Shown: piece after piece, positions 1-8,753 of the stretch
Layout: the number at the start of each line of letters is the position of its first letter
Position numbering within the stretch: position 1 is the stretch's first letter
Source of the DNA: Clostridioides difficile
GTDB taxonomy: Bacteria; Bacillota; Clostridia; Peptostreptococcales; Peptostreptococcaceae
Assembly: GCF_001299635.1 (NCBI RefSeq)
Contig: NZ_JRHN01000028.1
Location: 1-64,000, forward strand
DNA length: 64,000 bases
Reading direction: 5' to 3'
The notes under the pieces: model-generated
Seen by the model: the letters and a program-made list of their open reading frames with translations, nothing else
What the model was told of the DNA's origin: nothing
Database searches by the model: none
Program-made: the position numbers and the translations under genes

Positions 1-171
1 TACAGGGGAAATACCATTAGTAAGAGAAAATGCTACGATAGAAGCACCCATTGTGTAACTACCATCAGCAGACATATCTGGAAAATCTAAGATTTTGTAA
101 GTTATATAAACCCCCAGTGCCATAATCGATAAAATTAAACTTTGCGTCATTACAGATATAATACCTGACAT
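1..171 (-). CDS. ABC transporter permease, N-terminal part (runs off window)
   Basis: The 57 visible codons begin with a hydrophobic segment followed by a motif of the type DFPDMSADGSYTMGA. This closely matches the start of the membrane permeases of the amino-acid/tryptophan-tyrosine type ABC importers (ABC_sub_bind-associated permeases, related to branched-chain permeases). The start at 171 is set by a strong ribosome site, AAAGGGGTG, just upstream on the minus strand. The gene lies about 280 bases downstream of a leader peptide and a terminator, so it is probably controlled by attenuation. The solute-binding and ATPase partners are outside the window, and substrate cannot be read from this fragment. 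Confidence 0.75.
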   Translation of the reverse strand, partial: MSGIISVMTQSLILSIMALGVYITYKILDFPDMSADGSYTMGASIVAFSLTNGISPV

Positions 172-240
172 AAATAAAACACCCCTTTGAAAATATTTTT
201 TAAATAATTTTTTAAATTTAATTTTAAAATTGAATTTTAA

Positions 241-275
241 TATAAAAAAACCACACAGTATATATAACTGTATGG
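241..275 (-). terminator. Intrinsic terminator of the attenuator
   Basis: A 9-bp stem (CCATACAGT / ACTGTGTGG with one G-U pair), a 7-base loop and a run of seven T on the minus strand, lying between the leader peptide and the permease start. Confidence 0.75.
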
Positions 276-464
276 CAAAAACACGAATGAGCCACACAGT
301 ATAATCCATGTGGCTCTATATTATGATGATAAAATAAAAACTTTAACAACAATTACTATAGCCAACACAGATACAATCCTTAAAAATCATAATCCTAAGG
401 GGTTTGTATCTATGTCATGACAATTTGTCTTAACTTAGCTACAAACCCTAACTAAATTGGCTAT
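251..464 (-). promoter_or_regulatory. Leader-peptide attenuator with competing RNA segments
   Basis: Reading the minus-strand transcript, five pairings can be drawn. (1) ATAGCCAA inside the leader (464-457) pairs with TTGGCTAT (365-358), enclosing a 9-bp stem 448-440/408-400. (2) The 365-358 segment and bases before it can instead pair, with one bulge, to AGCCACA (314-308). (3) GAGCCACA (316-309) pairs with TGTGGCTC (296-289). (4) ACTGTGTGGC (300-291) can pair over 10 bp with GCCATACAGT (275-266). (5) GCCATACAGT is also the first arm of the terminator. These alternatives are mutually exclusive in a chain, as in classical leader-peptide attenuators. Confidence 0.55.
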
Positions 465-501
465 TAAAAAATCGTACTTGTTTGTTTAATAAAGTCTTCA
501 T
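448..501 (-). CDS. 17-residue leader peptide upstream of ABC permease
   Basis: A short reading frame MKTLLNKQVRFFNSQFS has an excellent ribosome site (AAGGAGAG, about 6 bases upstream of the ATG at 501). It ends at a TAG overlapping the first base of a 9-bp stem. Three of its 17 codons are TTT for Phe, two of them adjacent (471-466), and the codons just after them (464-457) form one arm of a downstream RNA pairing. It has no likely function as a protein. It resembles the leader peptides that couple ribosome position to transcription attenuation. That it senses phenylalanine is inference from codon content only. Confidence 0.6.
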   Translation of the reverse strand: MKTLLNKQVRFFNSQFS

Positions 502-563
502 GTTTATCTCTCCTTTTAATTTAATAATTTTGAAAATTTTGTTTTCTATTTTGTATAGTAATT

Positions 564-592
564 AGTTTAATACAGTAAAAAATAAAAGTCAA
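564..592 (-). promoter_or_regulatory. Candidate sigma-A promoter for leader/ABC transporter
   Basis: On the minus strand there is TTGACT, a 17-base spacer and TAAACT, ending about 60 bases before the leader-peptide start. The -35 is good and the -10 is moderate. Confidence 0.5.
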
Positions 593-926
593 CTATAAAT
601 TTAAGAAAATCATTAAATTATCAGAAAATTTGATTTAAATAAAAAAAATTTTATGTGTGGAATATAGCAATATTCTTAATTATTATTTTCTAAATAAAAA
701 TAAAAAATATTTGGATGATTAGTTCAAATAGGCTTTAAACCAACATAATAACTCAAATTATGTGATATAATAAAATTAAATAATTATTTTAATTCAAAAT
801 TTTTTGTTATTTTAGATTACTTTAAAATTTTAGTTTTAGTAATTTTATTATGATATTAAAAAGACTTCAATAGATATTTATCTGTGAATATTTAGGAAGT
901 CTTTAACTTTATAGGAGTGATGATTT
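593..926. other. Intergenic region upstream of nnr, with hairpin
   Basis: Very AT-rich. The only clear structure is a hairpin just before the nnr ribosome site: AAAGACTTC (860-868) pairs with GAAGTCTTT (896-904). It could be an attenuator or a 5' UTR stabiliser for the downstream gene. A TATAAT at 776-781 could be its -10 but has no convincing -35. Confidence 0.4.
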
Positions 927-2513
927 ATGCTGATAGGTACATCTGATTTAAGTAAAAATGTTGATGCTGCATGTGTGACAGAGTTGGGAATCCCAATGAT
1001 TGTATTAATGGAAAATGCCGTGATATCTGCAATGAAAAATATGGATATAGATATATATAATAGCTATGTGGTTGTATGTGGTGTTGGTAATAATGGTGGA
1101 GATGGTCTTGGGATAGCAAGACATTTAAATACAAAAGGAAAAGATGTAGAAGTATTTTTAATAGGAAATCTTGAAAAGTTAAGTGAATGCTCTAAAATAA
1201 ACTACAATATACTTTTAAATATGGGTATTAATATTATAAATATTAATAAAAGTGATTTAATTGAAAAAGATGATGAAAATATAAATAAAAATAAAGTTGA
1301 TAAAATTATTAAGAATGAAAAGGAAAATATTATAAAAAATAAAAATTTAACAATGCTTAAAGAAGCAATATCTAAAAGTGATGTTGTAGTAGATGCTATA
1401 TTTGGGACTGGATTAAAAAGAGATATAACTGGTATTTTTAAAGAAGTAATCGACATGGTAAATGATAATAGTAAAAAGACATATTCTATAGATGTTCCAT
1501 CTGGTATAAATAGTGATAAAGGAAATGTGTTAGGAACTTGTATTAAAGCAAATAAGACAATTAGTTTTGAGTTTTATAAAAGAGGTTTTTTAAACTATGA
1601 CACTAGTTCACTTATAGGTAATGTAATTGTAGAAAAAATAGGTGTTCCAGATTTTATTACAAAAAAATACCATGAAGACGAGTTCATAACTGATGAGAAT
1701 TTTGTGAAAAATAATATTAGAATAAGAGATGTACATGGTTTTAAAAGTGATTTTGGAAAAGTATCTATAGTTGCAGGTTCAAAAGGATTTTATGGTGCAA
1801 GTTTTATAGCAACTGAATCTGCTGTTAAGAGTGGAAGTGGACTTGTAACATTGATTAGTGAAGAAGATGTACAAAACAAGGCATCTATTAGGCTTACAGA
1901 AGCAATGACTGTAAATTTTGAAGAAGAAAGATTGAATAAAATATTAAGTTCTAGTAATGCAATTGGTTTTGGTCCAGGAATGGGAGATAGTCATCAGACA
2001 TTTGATAAATTGCTCAAAACAGTGGAAGGTTCTAATTGTCCAATTGTATTAGATGCTGACGGATTAAATGTTATGAAAGATAGATGTTATAGATTTTTAG
2101 AGTGGGAAAATAAATTCGTGATTACACCTCATCTGGGAGAAATGGCCAGGTTGACAGGAGACTCAATTGGGTATATAAGAGAACATAGGGTAGATGTAGC
2201 AAAAGAATTTGCTCAAAAATATAATGTAGTGGTACTTTTAAAAGGTTATCAAACTGTCATAACAGATGGCAAAAAAACATATATAAATCCTACAGGAAAC
2301 AGTTGTATGGCAACTGGAGGAATGGGAGACTGTCTTCTTGGCATGATTACTTCATTTATAGGTCAAGGTGTGGATGTATTTGAAGCTACAGTCATGGGAG
2401 CGTATATACATGGTTATATAGGAGATAAATTAAGCAAGAAAATGTATACAGTAACTGCAACGGATTTAATAAGTAACATTTCGTTAACAATGAAGGAGTT
2501 TTTGCTTATCTAG
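927..2513 (+). CDS. nnr: Bifunctional NAD(P)HX epimerase / ADP-dependent NAD(P)HX dehydratase
   Basis: Repairs hydrated NADH and NADPH: the N-terminal domain epimerises the R and S forms of NAD(P)HX, and the C-terminal ribokinase-like domain dehydrates the S form using ADP. The 528 residues hold a YjeF_N domain with VCGVGNNGGDG at 50-60 and SIDVPSGI near 188, then a carbohydrate-kinase domain from about 272 with GPGMG and, near the C-terminus, NPTGNSCMATGGMGD, the nucleotide and catalytic-Asp motif. Start ATG follows TAGGAGTGATG. A Lys/Asn/Glu-rich stretch at about 110-140 replaces a normally shorter linker and looks like a low-complexity insertion. It stands alone, with no partner in an operon. 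Confidence 0.93.
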   Translation: MLIGTSDLSKNVDAACVTELGIPMIVLMENAVISAMKNMDIDIYNSYVVVCGVGNNGGDGLGIARHLNTKGKDVEVFLIGNLEKLSECSKINYNILLNMGINIININKSDLIEKDDENINKNKVDKIIKNEKENIIKNKNLTMLKEAISKSDVVVDAIFGTGLKRDITGIFKEVIDMVNDNSKKTYSIDVPSGINSDKGNVLGTCIKANKTISFEFYKRGFLNYDTSSLIGNVIVEKIGVPDFITKKYHEDEFITDENFVKNNIRIRDVHGFKSDFGKVSIVAGSKGFYGASFIATESAVKSGSGLVTLISEEDVQNKASIRLTEAMTVNFEEERLNKILSSSNAIGFGPGMGDSHQTFDKLLKTVEGSNCPIVLDADGLNVMKDRCYRFLEWENKFVITPHLGEMARLTGDSIGYIREHRVDVAKEFAQKYNVVVLLKGYQTVITDGKKTYINPTGNSCMATGGMGDCLLGMITSFIGQGVDVFEATVMGAYIHGYIGDKLSKKMYTVTATDLISNISLTMKEFLLI

Positions 2514-2694
2514 TGAATGATATTTGATACTACTTTGTAACAACTTTAACAAAGTATGTTGATATAATACTATTAAATTAATTTAAAATTAATTTATTTT
2601 ATTCGTTTATGGTTTAAATTTACATTTAAAAGCATTGTATAAACATAATATTTATATAGGGTTTTATAATTCATATGAAAAGAGGGAAGATAGT

Positions 2695-3141
2695 ATGAAA
2701 TTAATATGGTTGATAGTAGCAATCTTATTTGGAATAGCAGAAATGTTGACACCAAGTTTAACTCTGATATGGTTTAGTGTAGGAGCTGTAGTACTTATAT
2801 TTTTAAGTAGCTTTGTAGAGAGTATATTCTTACAAATTCTAATTTTTGCAGTAATCTCTATAACTATGTTGGTTGTAGCTACTAAAAAAATAGTAAAGAA
2901 AGATAAAGGTTATAAGTCTAACACTAATTTACAAGCGATGATGTCTAAAAAAGGTGTTGTTACAGAAGAGATTTCTCCAAATAGCACAGGTTTAGTTGTA
3001 GTTGAACATGAAACATGGACTGCTATTTCTATAGATGGTGAAAAGATAGAAAAAGATTCTACAGTAGAAGTATTGAAAATAGAAGGGGTAAAACTAGTTG
3101 TTAAAAAAGTAAACTCTACAACTAGTGTGACAAATCAATAG
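2695..3141 (+). CDS. NfeD-family membrane protein
   Basis: 148 residues starting MKLIWLIVAILFGIAEMLTP, with two or three membrane segments in the first 70 residues and a soluble C-terminal OB-fold-like domain (about 80-145). This is the short NfeD form without the serine-protease domain. NfeD proteins are membrane partners of SPFH/stomatin proteins, and an SPFH gene follows 20 bases later, so the two almost certainly act together in membrane microdomain organisation. I start at 2695 because of AGAGGGAAGA just upstream; an in-frame upstream extension to 2635 has no ribosome site. Confidence 0.88.
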   Translation: MKLIWLIVAILFGIAEMLTPSLTLIWFSVGAVVLIFLSSFVESIFLQILIFAVISITMLVVATKKIVKKDKGYKSNTNLQAMMSKKGVVTEEISPNSTGLVVVEHETWTAISIDGEKIEKDSTVEVLKIEGVKLVVKKVNSTTSVTNQ

Positions 3142-3161
3142 AATAAAGGAGGATTTATAGT

Positions 3162-4205
3162 ATGGGTATTAAAATTGTTTTAAGTATTGTATTAATAGTA
3201 GTAGTTGTAGCAATAAGTTTAACTTGTATAAGAGTTATAAAACAATCTAAAGTAGGTATAATAATGAGACTTGGAAAGTTTCAGAAAGTAGCTGATACAG
3301 GTGTACATTTCTTAATACCATTTTTAGATCAGATGGCATATGTAATTGATTTGAGAGAAATTGTAATAGATTTCCCACCTCAACCAGTTATAACTAAGGA
3401 TAATGTAACTATGCAAATTGATACAGTTGTATATTATAAAGTTACAGACCCAGTTAGATATGTGTTTGAAATAGCAAATCCAATAGCTGCTATTGAAAAC
3501 TTAACAGCTACAACATTAAGAAATATAATTGGTGAACTTGACTTAGATGAAACATTAACATCAAGAGATATAATAAACGTAAAAATGAGAACTATCCTAG
3601 ATGAAGCAACAGATAAATGGGGAATAAAAGTAAATAGAGTAGAGTTAAAGAATATAATGCCTCCTCATGATATTCAAGTTGCGATGGAAAAACAAATGAG
3701 AGCAGAAAGAGAAAGAAGAGAAGCGATACTTCAAGCAGAAGGTAACAAATCAGCTGCGATATTACAAGCAGAAGGAGAAAAACAATCTGCTATACTAACA
3801 GCAGAAGCTAGAAAAGAAGCTATGGTACGTGTAGCAGAAGGAGAAAAAGAATCTGCTATCTTGGTTGCAGAAGGTGAAGCTGAGGCTATAAGACAAACAG
3901 CTATTGCTAAAGCACAAGGTGAAGCTGAAATGATAAAAAGAACTCAAGTTGCAACAGCAGAAGGTTTAAAATTAGTATTTTCAGCAATGAAAGAGTCTGA
4001 TATTGACAATAATATTTTAGCATTAAAATCTATGGAAGCACTTGAAAAAATGGCTGAAGGTAAGTCAACAAAACTAGTTTTACCTTCAGAAGCAGTTAAC
4101 TTCTTAGGAACATTTAAAGGAATAAAAGAAGTTATGAGTGATGATAACAAAGATATGTTAGATGTAAAAGAAGTTTTAGATAATAATGATTCATTAAAAA
4201 AATAA
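3162..4205 (+). CDS. SPFH/Band 7 (stomatin-like, QmcA-type) membrane scaffold protein
   Basis: 347 residues: one N-terminal membrane segment (about 3-23), a Band 7/PHB domain (about 25-190, with RLGKFQKVADTGVHFLIPF), then a long Ala/Glu-rich coiled coil (about 180-265) built from repeats of the type ILQAEGEKQSAIL. Such proteins form large membrane rings that organise protein quality control and microdomains. It has a strong AAAGGAGG ribosome site and is the second gene of a two-gene operon with the NfeD gene. No protease partner is encoded next to it. A hairpin terminator follows. Confidence 0.93.
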   Translation: MGIKIVLSIVLIVVVVAISLTCIRVIKQSKVGIIMRLGKFQKVADTGVHFLIPFLDQMAYVIDLREIVIDFPPQPVITKDNVTMQIDTVVYYKVTDPVRYVFEIANPIAAIENLTATTLRNIIGELDLDETLTSRDIINVKMRTILDEATDKWGIKVNRVELKNIMPPHDIQVAMEKQMRAERERREAILQAEGNKSAAILQAEGEKQSAILTAEARKEAMVRVAEGEKESAILVAEGEAEAIRQTAIAKAQGEAEMIKRTQVATAEGLKLVFSAMKESDIDNNILALKSMEALEKMAEGKSTKLVLPSEAVNFLGTFKGIKEVMSDDNKDMLDVKEVLDNNDSLKK

Positions 4206-4283
4206 AAGAGTTTTGTTATCACAGGAAGGAAATGGAAATTAAAGGTCGAATTAATTAAATATAGTATAAAAATGCACGTTGAA

Positions 4284-4326
4284 AAGAAGAAGACTTATAG
4301 CTTTTTAAGTCTTCTTCTTTGTTTTT
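4284..4326 (+). terminator. Terminator after the NfeD-SPFH operon
   Basis: A perfect 13-bp stem AAGAAGAAGACTT / AAGTCTTCTTCTT followed by TTGTTTTT. Confidence 0.9.
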
Positions 4327-4976
4327 ATTTAAAAAATAATATTATAAAAATAAATTAACAGAATTTTTATACAATTTATTCTTTACTAATATAAAAAGTG
4401 TTATATAATAATATATAAAACATGTAGGTAATGAGAATGATTTTAATTAATCTATTTATATCATTAGCACACATAATTATAAAAATAGCAACATTACTAT
4501 TAATAAAACTAATAACCTAATTGTAACTTTATAATTTACTGTTTAGATGATGTCAAAAAAGTGTTAATGAAAAAAAGGTTAACTATTGATTATTTAAAAT
4601 TTTTTAGATAATTATTTAACAAATTTATAATTATATTTTATTATCATGCATTTAATAAATAAAAAAATAAGTATATCTATTATGGTATAAAATATTCATA
4701 AAAAATGTTTCTTATATTTGTTAAATAAAATTTGTATTATTTTTTAACTGAGAATTGAATATTAATAAATACTATGGTGTTTATGGAAAATAATGTATAC
4801 GTCAACAAGCATATTATGGGGTATACATTATATCAATTGTATAGTTGATATTATTTTATTTTTATTAAAGTATCATTTGAGCAAAATTTATACACAACAT
4901 TTATTGACTGATAGAGTTTATAAAAGTAAAAATGCAATTATAAATATTAATTACTAGATGAGGGGAGTGTCATTAA
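4327..4976. other. 650-base intergenic region upstream of glgC, with two dyads
   Basis: No credible gene. It contains two neighbouring inverted repeats: AATGTATAC (4792-4800) with GTATACATT (4821-4829), and ATATCAA (4830-4836) with TTGATAT (4845-4851). A TTGACT at 4904-4909 lies 67 bases before glgC but its -10 partner (TAAAAA at 4927) is weak. The glycogen-operon promoter must lie in this region. Confidence 0.5.
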
Positions 4977-6137
4977 ATGAAAAAAGAGATGTTAGCTATG
5001 ATTTTGGCAGGAGGGCAAGGTTCAAGGCTAGGCGTTTTTACAAAAAGAATTGCCAAACCAGCAGTGTCATTTGGAGGCAAGTATAGAATTATCGATTTTG
5101 TGTTAAGTAATTGTTCAAACTCTGGTATCGATACAGTCGGTGTTTTAACTCAATATAGACCGTTGATATTAAATTCACATATAGGTATGGGAAGTCATTG
5201 GGATTTGGACAGAATAAATGGTGGTGTATATGTTTTGCAACCATTTATGAATGAAAAAGAAGGTAATTGGTATAATGGTACAGCACATGCAATATATCAA
5301 AATATGGATTTTGTAGATACTTATAATCCAGAATATGTATTAATACTATCAGGTGACCATATATATAAAATGGATTATAGTAAGATGTTAAAATTTCATA
5401 AAGAAAAAGGCTCTAAAGCCACAATAGCAGTAATTGAAGTCCCTTGGGATGAGGCTTCTAGATTTGGAATAATGAATACAAATGAAGATTCAAGTATCTA
5501 TGAATTTGAAGAAAAACCAAGTGAACCAAAGAGTAATTTAGCATCTATGGGAGTATACATATTTGATTGGAAGATGTTGAGAAGTTATTTTAAAGAAGCA
5601 GAAAAAAATTCAGAAGTAAATTATGATGATTTTGGAAAGAATTTAATACCTAAAATGTTAGAAGATAATGTTGGAATGTATGCTTATCCATTTAAAGGTT
5701 ATTGGAGAGATGTAGGAACTATACAAAGTTTATGGGATGCTAATATGGATATAATAAAATCTCCAGAAACTCTTGATTTAGCAGACCCTAAATGGAAAAT
5801 ATATACAAATACTATGGCAATGCCTCCACAATATATAGGTAAAAATGCAAATGTTCATAGATCAATGATAGCAGATGGTTGTAGGATTTTAGGTGAAGTT
5901 GGTAATTCTGTATTATCACATGGAGTTGTTGTTGGTAAAGGAAGTAAGGTAATTGATTCAGTAATAATGCCAAATGTTGTAATAGGTGAAAATGTAACTA
6001 TAGAAAAAGCTATGATAGGTGAGTGTGCAACAATAAATGATAATGTCCAGATAAAAAATGTAAATAATGAAATAAATGTAGTTTCTGAATACGAAAATAT
6101 TGAACCTAGATGCGTATTAATAGAAGGAGGTCTTTAA
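4977..6137 (+). CDS. glgC: Glucose-1-phosphate adenylyltransferase, catalytic subunit
   Basis: Makes ADP-glucose and pyrophosphate from ATP and glucose-1-phosphate, the committed step of bacterial glycogen synthesis. 386 residues: nucleotidyltransferase domain with GGQGSRL at 12-18 and the [15 protein letters not shown] region, then a left-handed beta-helix of hexapeptide repeats from about 280. The intact GGxGxRL motif marks it as the catalytic partner of the degenerate glgD product. Ribosome site GAGGGGAGTG. First gene of a five-gene operon, one base before glgD. Confidence 0.97.
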   Translation: MKKEMLAMILAGGQGSRLGVFTKRIAKPAVSFGGKYRIIDFVLSNCSNSGIDTVGVLTQYRPLILNSHIGMGSHWDLDRINGGVYVLQPFMNEKEGNWYNGTAHAIYQNMDFVDTYNPEYVLILSGDHIYKMDYSKMLKFHKEKGSKATIAVIEVPWDEASRFGIMNTNEDSSIYEFEEKPSEPKSNLASMGVYIFDWKMLRSYFKEAEKNSEVNYDDFGKNLIPKMLEDNVGMYAYPFKGYWRDVGTIQSLWDANMDIIKSPETLDLADPKWKIYTNTMAMPPQYIGKNANVHRSMIADGCRILGEVGNSVLSHGVVVGKGSKVIDSVIMPNVVIGENVTIEKAMIGECATINDNVQIKNVNNEINVVSEYENIEPRCVLIEGGL

Positions 6138-6138
6138 G

Positions 6139-7269
6139 ATGAGAAATGAATGTTTAGGCATAATAAATTTAAACAAAAAAGGAGACCCAGCAATAAACAA
6201 GCTTAACTATGGAAGGCCAATAGCATCTACGCCAGTAGCTGGAAGATATAGAATAATAGATTTTGCTTTATCTAATATGATAAATTCAGGAATCACTAAA
6301 GTTGGAATATTCGCAAAGGAAAAATACAGATCATTGACAGACCATATAGGCAGTGGAAAAGATTGGGATTTAAGTAGAAAAAAAGGTGGCTTATCAATTT
6401 TTAGTCCAGAAAATACTAAGTATAGAAATACTTATTCACATAGAGAAGGTGATATATACACTATCTTAGCTAATCTAGATTATATAGAAAAGAGTGAAGA
6501 AGAATATATTTTAATAGCACCTAGTTATATGCTATGCAACTTGGATTATTCTAAAGCATTGGAGTATCATAAAAAATCTCATAATGATATAACTATAATA
6601 TATAAAAATGTAAATAATGCAAATAAAGATTTTGCTGGTAATTTAACTTTGAATTTGGATAGTAACAATAGAGTAATAAATGTTGGAAATAATTTAGGTA
6701 AATTCCCTAGAGCTAATATATGTATGGAAACTTATATTATGAAACGTGAAGATTTTGTAGAGTGTATATATAATATTGTAAATAAAGGCAATTATTGTTA
6801 TCTAGAAGAATTCATTATTGAAGAAGCAGAAAATATGAAAGTAGGAGCTTATGAGTATACAGGATATCTGAAATGTGTAAATTCTGTCGAGTCTTATTTT
6901 GAAATGAGTAAAGATTTATTAAATTTAGAAATTGCTGATGAATTATTGTATTCTGAAAGAAAGATATTTACAAAAGAAAAGAATGAATCGCCTACAATTT
7001 ATACAGATAGTGCCAAGGTAGAAAATAGCTTTATAGCATCAGGTTGTCTAATTGAAGGTACTGTAAAAGATAGTATCATATTTAGAAAGGTCAATGTTGA
7101 AAAAGGAACAGTTATAGAGAACTCAATAGTAATGCAAAATTGTGTAATAAAATCAAATGCAAAATTATATAATGCAATATTAGATAAAAATACAAATATA
7201 TCAAATGGAAAAGAATTAAGAGGAGATGAAAAATATCCTCTTGTAGTAGAAAAGAATACAAACATATAA
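6139..7269 (+). CDS. glgD: ADP-glucose pyrophosphorylase regulatory-type subunit
   Basis: A 376-residue paralogue of GlgC with the same two-domain plan (nucleotidyltransferase fold, C-terminal hexapeptide repeats). The Gly-rich GGxGxRL loop is replaced by an unrelated GIINLNKKGDP stretch, so it is unlikely to be catalytic alone. In Firmicutes, GlgC and GlgD form a hetero-oligomer in which GlgD modulates GlgC. It follows glgC after one base, implying translational coupling and stoichiometric expression. Confidence 0.95.
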   Translation: MRNECLGIINLNKKGDPAINKLNYGRPIASTPVAGRYRIIDFALSNMINSGITKVGIFAKEKYRSLTDHIGSGKDWDLSRKKGGLSIFSPENTKYRNTYSHREGDIYTILANLDYIEKSEEEYILIAPSYMLCNLDYSKALEYHKKSHNDITIIYKNVNNANKDFAGNLTLNLDSNNRVINVGNNLGKFPRANICMETYIMKREDFVECIYNIVNKGNYCYLEEFIIEEAENMKVGAYEYTGYLKCVNSVESYFEMSKDLLNLEIADELLYSERKIFTKEKNESPTIYTDSAKVENSFIASGCLIEGTVKDSIIFRKVNVEKGTVIENSIVMQNCVIKSNAKLYNAILDKNTNISNGKELRGDEKYPLVVEKNTNI

Positions 7270-7297
7270 ATATATTTTTTAGAAGGGGGAATGACTA

Positions 7298-8740
7298 GTG
7301 AAGGTTTTTTATGTAACAGCAGAGTGTTGGCCCTTTGCAAAAACTGGAGGATTAGGGGATGTATCTTATGCATTACCTAAAGAATTAAAAAAAGAAGGCG
7401 TAGATGTAAGGGTTATAATGCCTAAATATTCAACTATACCAAGTTATTTAAAAGATCAACTAAAAGAGATAGCTGTGTTTAGTGTACGTGTTGGATGGAG
7501 AAATCAATATTGTGGACTTTTAGAAATGGAATTGGATGGAGTCAAATTTTACTTTATAGATAATGAATTTTATTTTAGAAGAGAAGACGAAAGAAAGAGT
7601 ATATATGGATATGGAGATGATGCAGAAAGGTATACTTTCTTTACAGATGCTGTTTTAGAAGCTATAAGTAGAATTGATTTTTATCCAGATGTAATACATA
7701 TAAATGATTGGCATACAGGAATGTTACCATTGATTTTAAAAGAGAGATATGCAACCCTTGAGGGGTATAAAAATATAAAAACTATGTATACTATACATAA
7801 TCTGCAATATCAAGGTGTGTTTGATAAATTTGTTTTAGATGATATATTGGACTTACCTCAAAAATACTTTGATAATGGGGATATAGAATATTATGGCTCA
7901 ATAAATTTTATGAAAGCTGGAATAAATTTTGCAGATAAAATTATAACTGTTAGTCCTACTTATGCAAATGAAATACAAACATCATTTTATGGTGAACAAT
8001 TGGATGGTTTGCTTAGAAAAGAATCAGGAAAATTAAAAGGAATATTAAATGGTATAGACTATGACTTAAATGACCCTGCAAAAGATGAAGATATATTCGT
8101 TCATTATGATGTAGAGTCTATTGATAAGAAGATAGAAAATAAATTGAGACTACAAGACCTTTTAGGGTTGAAAAAAGATTCATCTATTCCATTAATAGGG
8201 ATAGTTTCAAGATTAGTTTCTCAAAAAGGATTTGATTTAATAGCGTATATGATGCCTGAACTTATGAGAGAAGATTTACAAATTGTTGTTTTAGGAACAG
8301 GAGAACATCAATATCAATCAATGTTCAATTATTATGATTCTAATTTTTCTGATAAAGTATCAGCTAGAATTACTTTTAATACATCGTTGGCTCAACAGAT
8401 ATATGCTGCAAGTGATATATTCTTAATGCCATCATTATTTGAGCCTTGTGGTATAGGACAAATGTTAGCTATGAGATATGGTTCTTTGCCAATAGTTAGA
8501 GAGACTGGAGGGCTTAAGGATACTGTAATGCCTTACAATAAATTTACTGGTGAAGGCAATGGATTTAGTTTTAAAAATTACAATGCTCATGAGATGTTTT
8601 TCTGTTTGAAAAATGCAATCAAAGTATTTAAAGATAAAGAAGAATGGGCTAAATTAGTTGAAAATGCAATGAGAACAGATAATAGTTGGAAAAAATCAGC
8701 TAAGGAGTATATAGAAACATATAGAGACATATGTGATTAA
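7298..8740 (+). CDS. glgA: Glycogen synthase (ADP-glucose type)
   Basis: Transfers glucose from ADP-glucose to the end of an alpha-1,4-glucan. A GT5-family protein of 480 residues with the N-terminal KTGGL motif at 15-19 (ADP-glucose contact), a starch-synthase catalytic domain (about 1-240), and a GT-B C-terminal domain carrying the FEPCGIGQ nucleotide-sugar motif. Start is GTG, 8 bases after AGAAGGGGGAATG; an ATG at 7291 is out of frame. The 3' end lies just before the glgP ribosome site. Confidence 0.96.
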   Translation: MKVFYVTAECWPFAKTGGLGDVSYALPKELKKEGVDVRVIMPKYSTIPSYLKDQLKEIAVFSVRVGWRNQYCGLLEMELDGVKFYFIDNEFYFRREDERKSIYGYGDDAERYTFFTDAVLEAISRIDFYPDVIHINDWHTGMLPLILKERYATLEGYKNIKTMYTIHNLQYQGVFDKFVLDDILDLPQKYFDNGDIEYYGSINFMKAGINFADKIITVSPTYANEIQTSFYGEQLDGLLRKESGKLKGILNGIDYDLNDPAKDEDIFVHYDVESIDKKIENKLRLQDLLGLKKDSSIPLIGIVSRLVSQKGFDLIAYMMPELMREDLQIVVLGTGEHQYQSMFNYYDSNFSDKVSARITFNTSLAQQIYAASDIFLMPSLFEPCGIGQMLAMRYGSLPIVRETGGLKDTVMPYNKFTGEGNGFSFKNYNAHEMFFCLKNAIKVFKDKEEWAKLVENAMRTDNSWKKSAKEYIETYRDICD

Positions 8741-8753
8741 AGGAGTGGTTTTT

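Noticed and set aside
1202-1456. 84-residue open frame antisense to nnr
   Set aside because: No ribosome site and low-complexity hydrophobic composition; it mirrors the Lys/Asn-rich insertion on the other strand.
4432-4446. Fur-like box TGAGAATGATTTTAA downstream of the SPFH gene
   Set aside because: Only 11 of 14 informative positions match TGATAAT-N-ATTATCA and no gene starts nearby; A/T-rich sequence gives such hits by chance.
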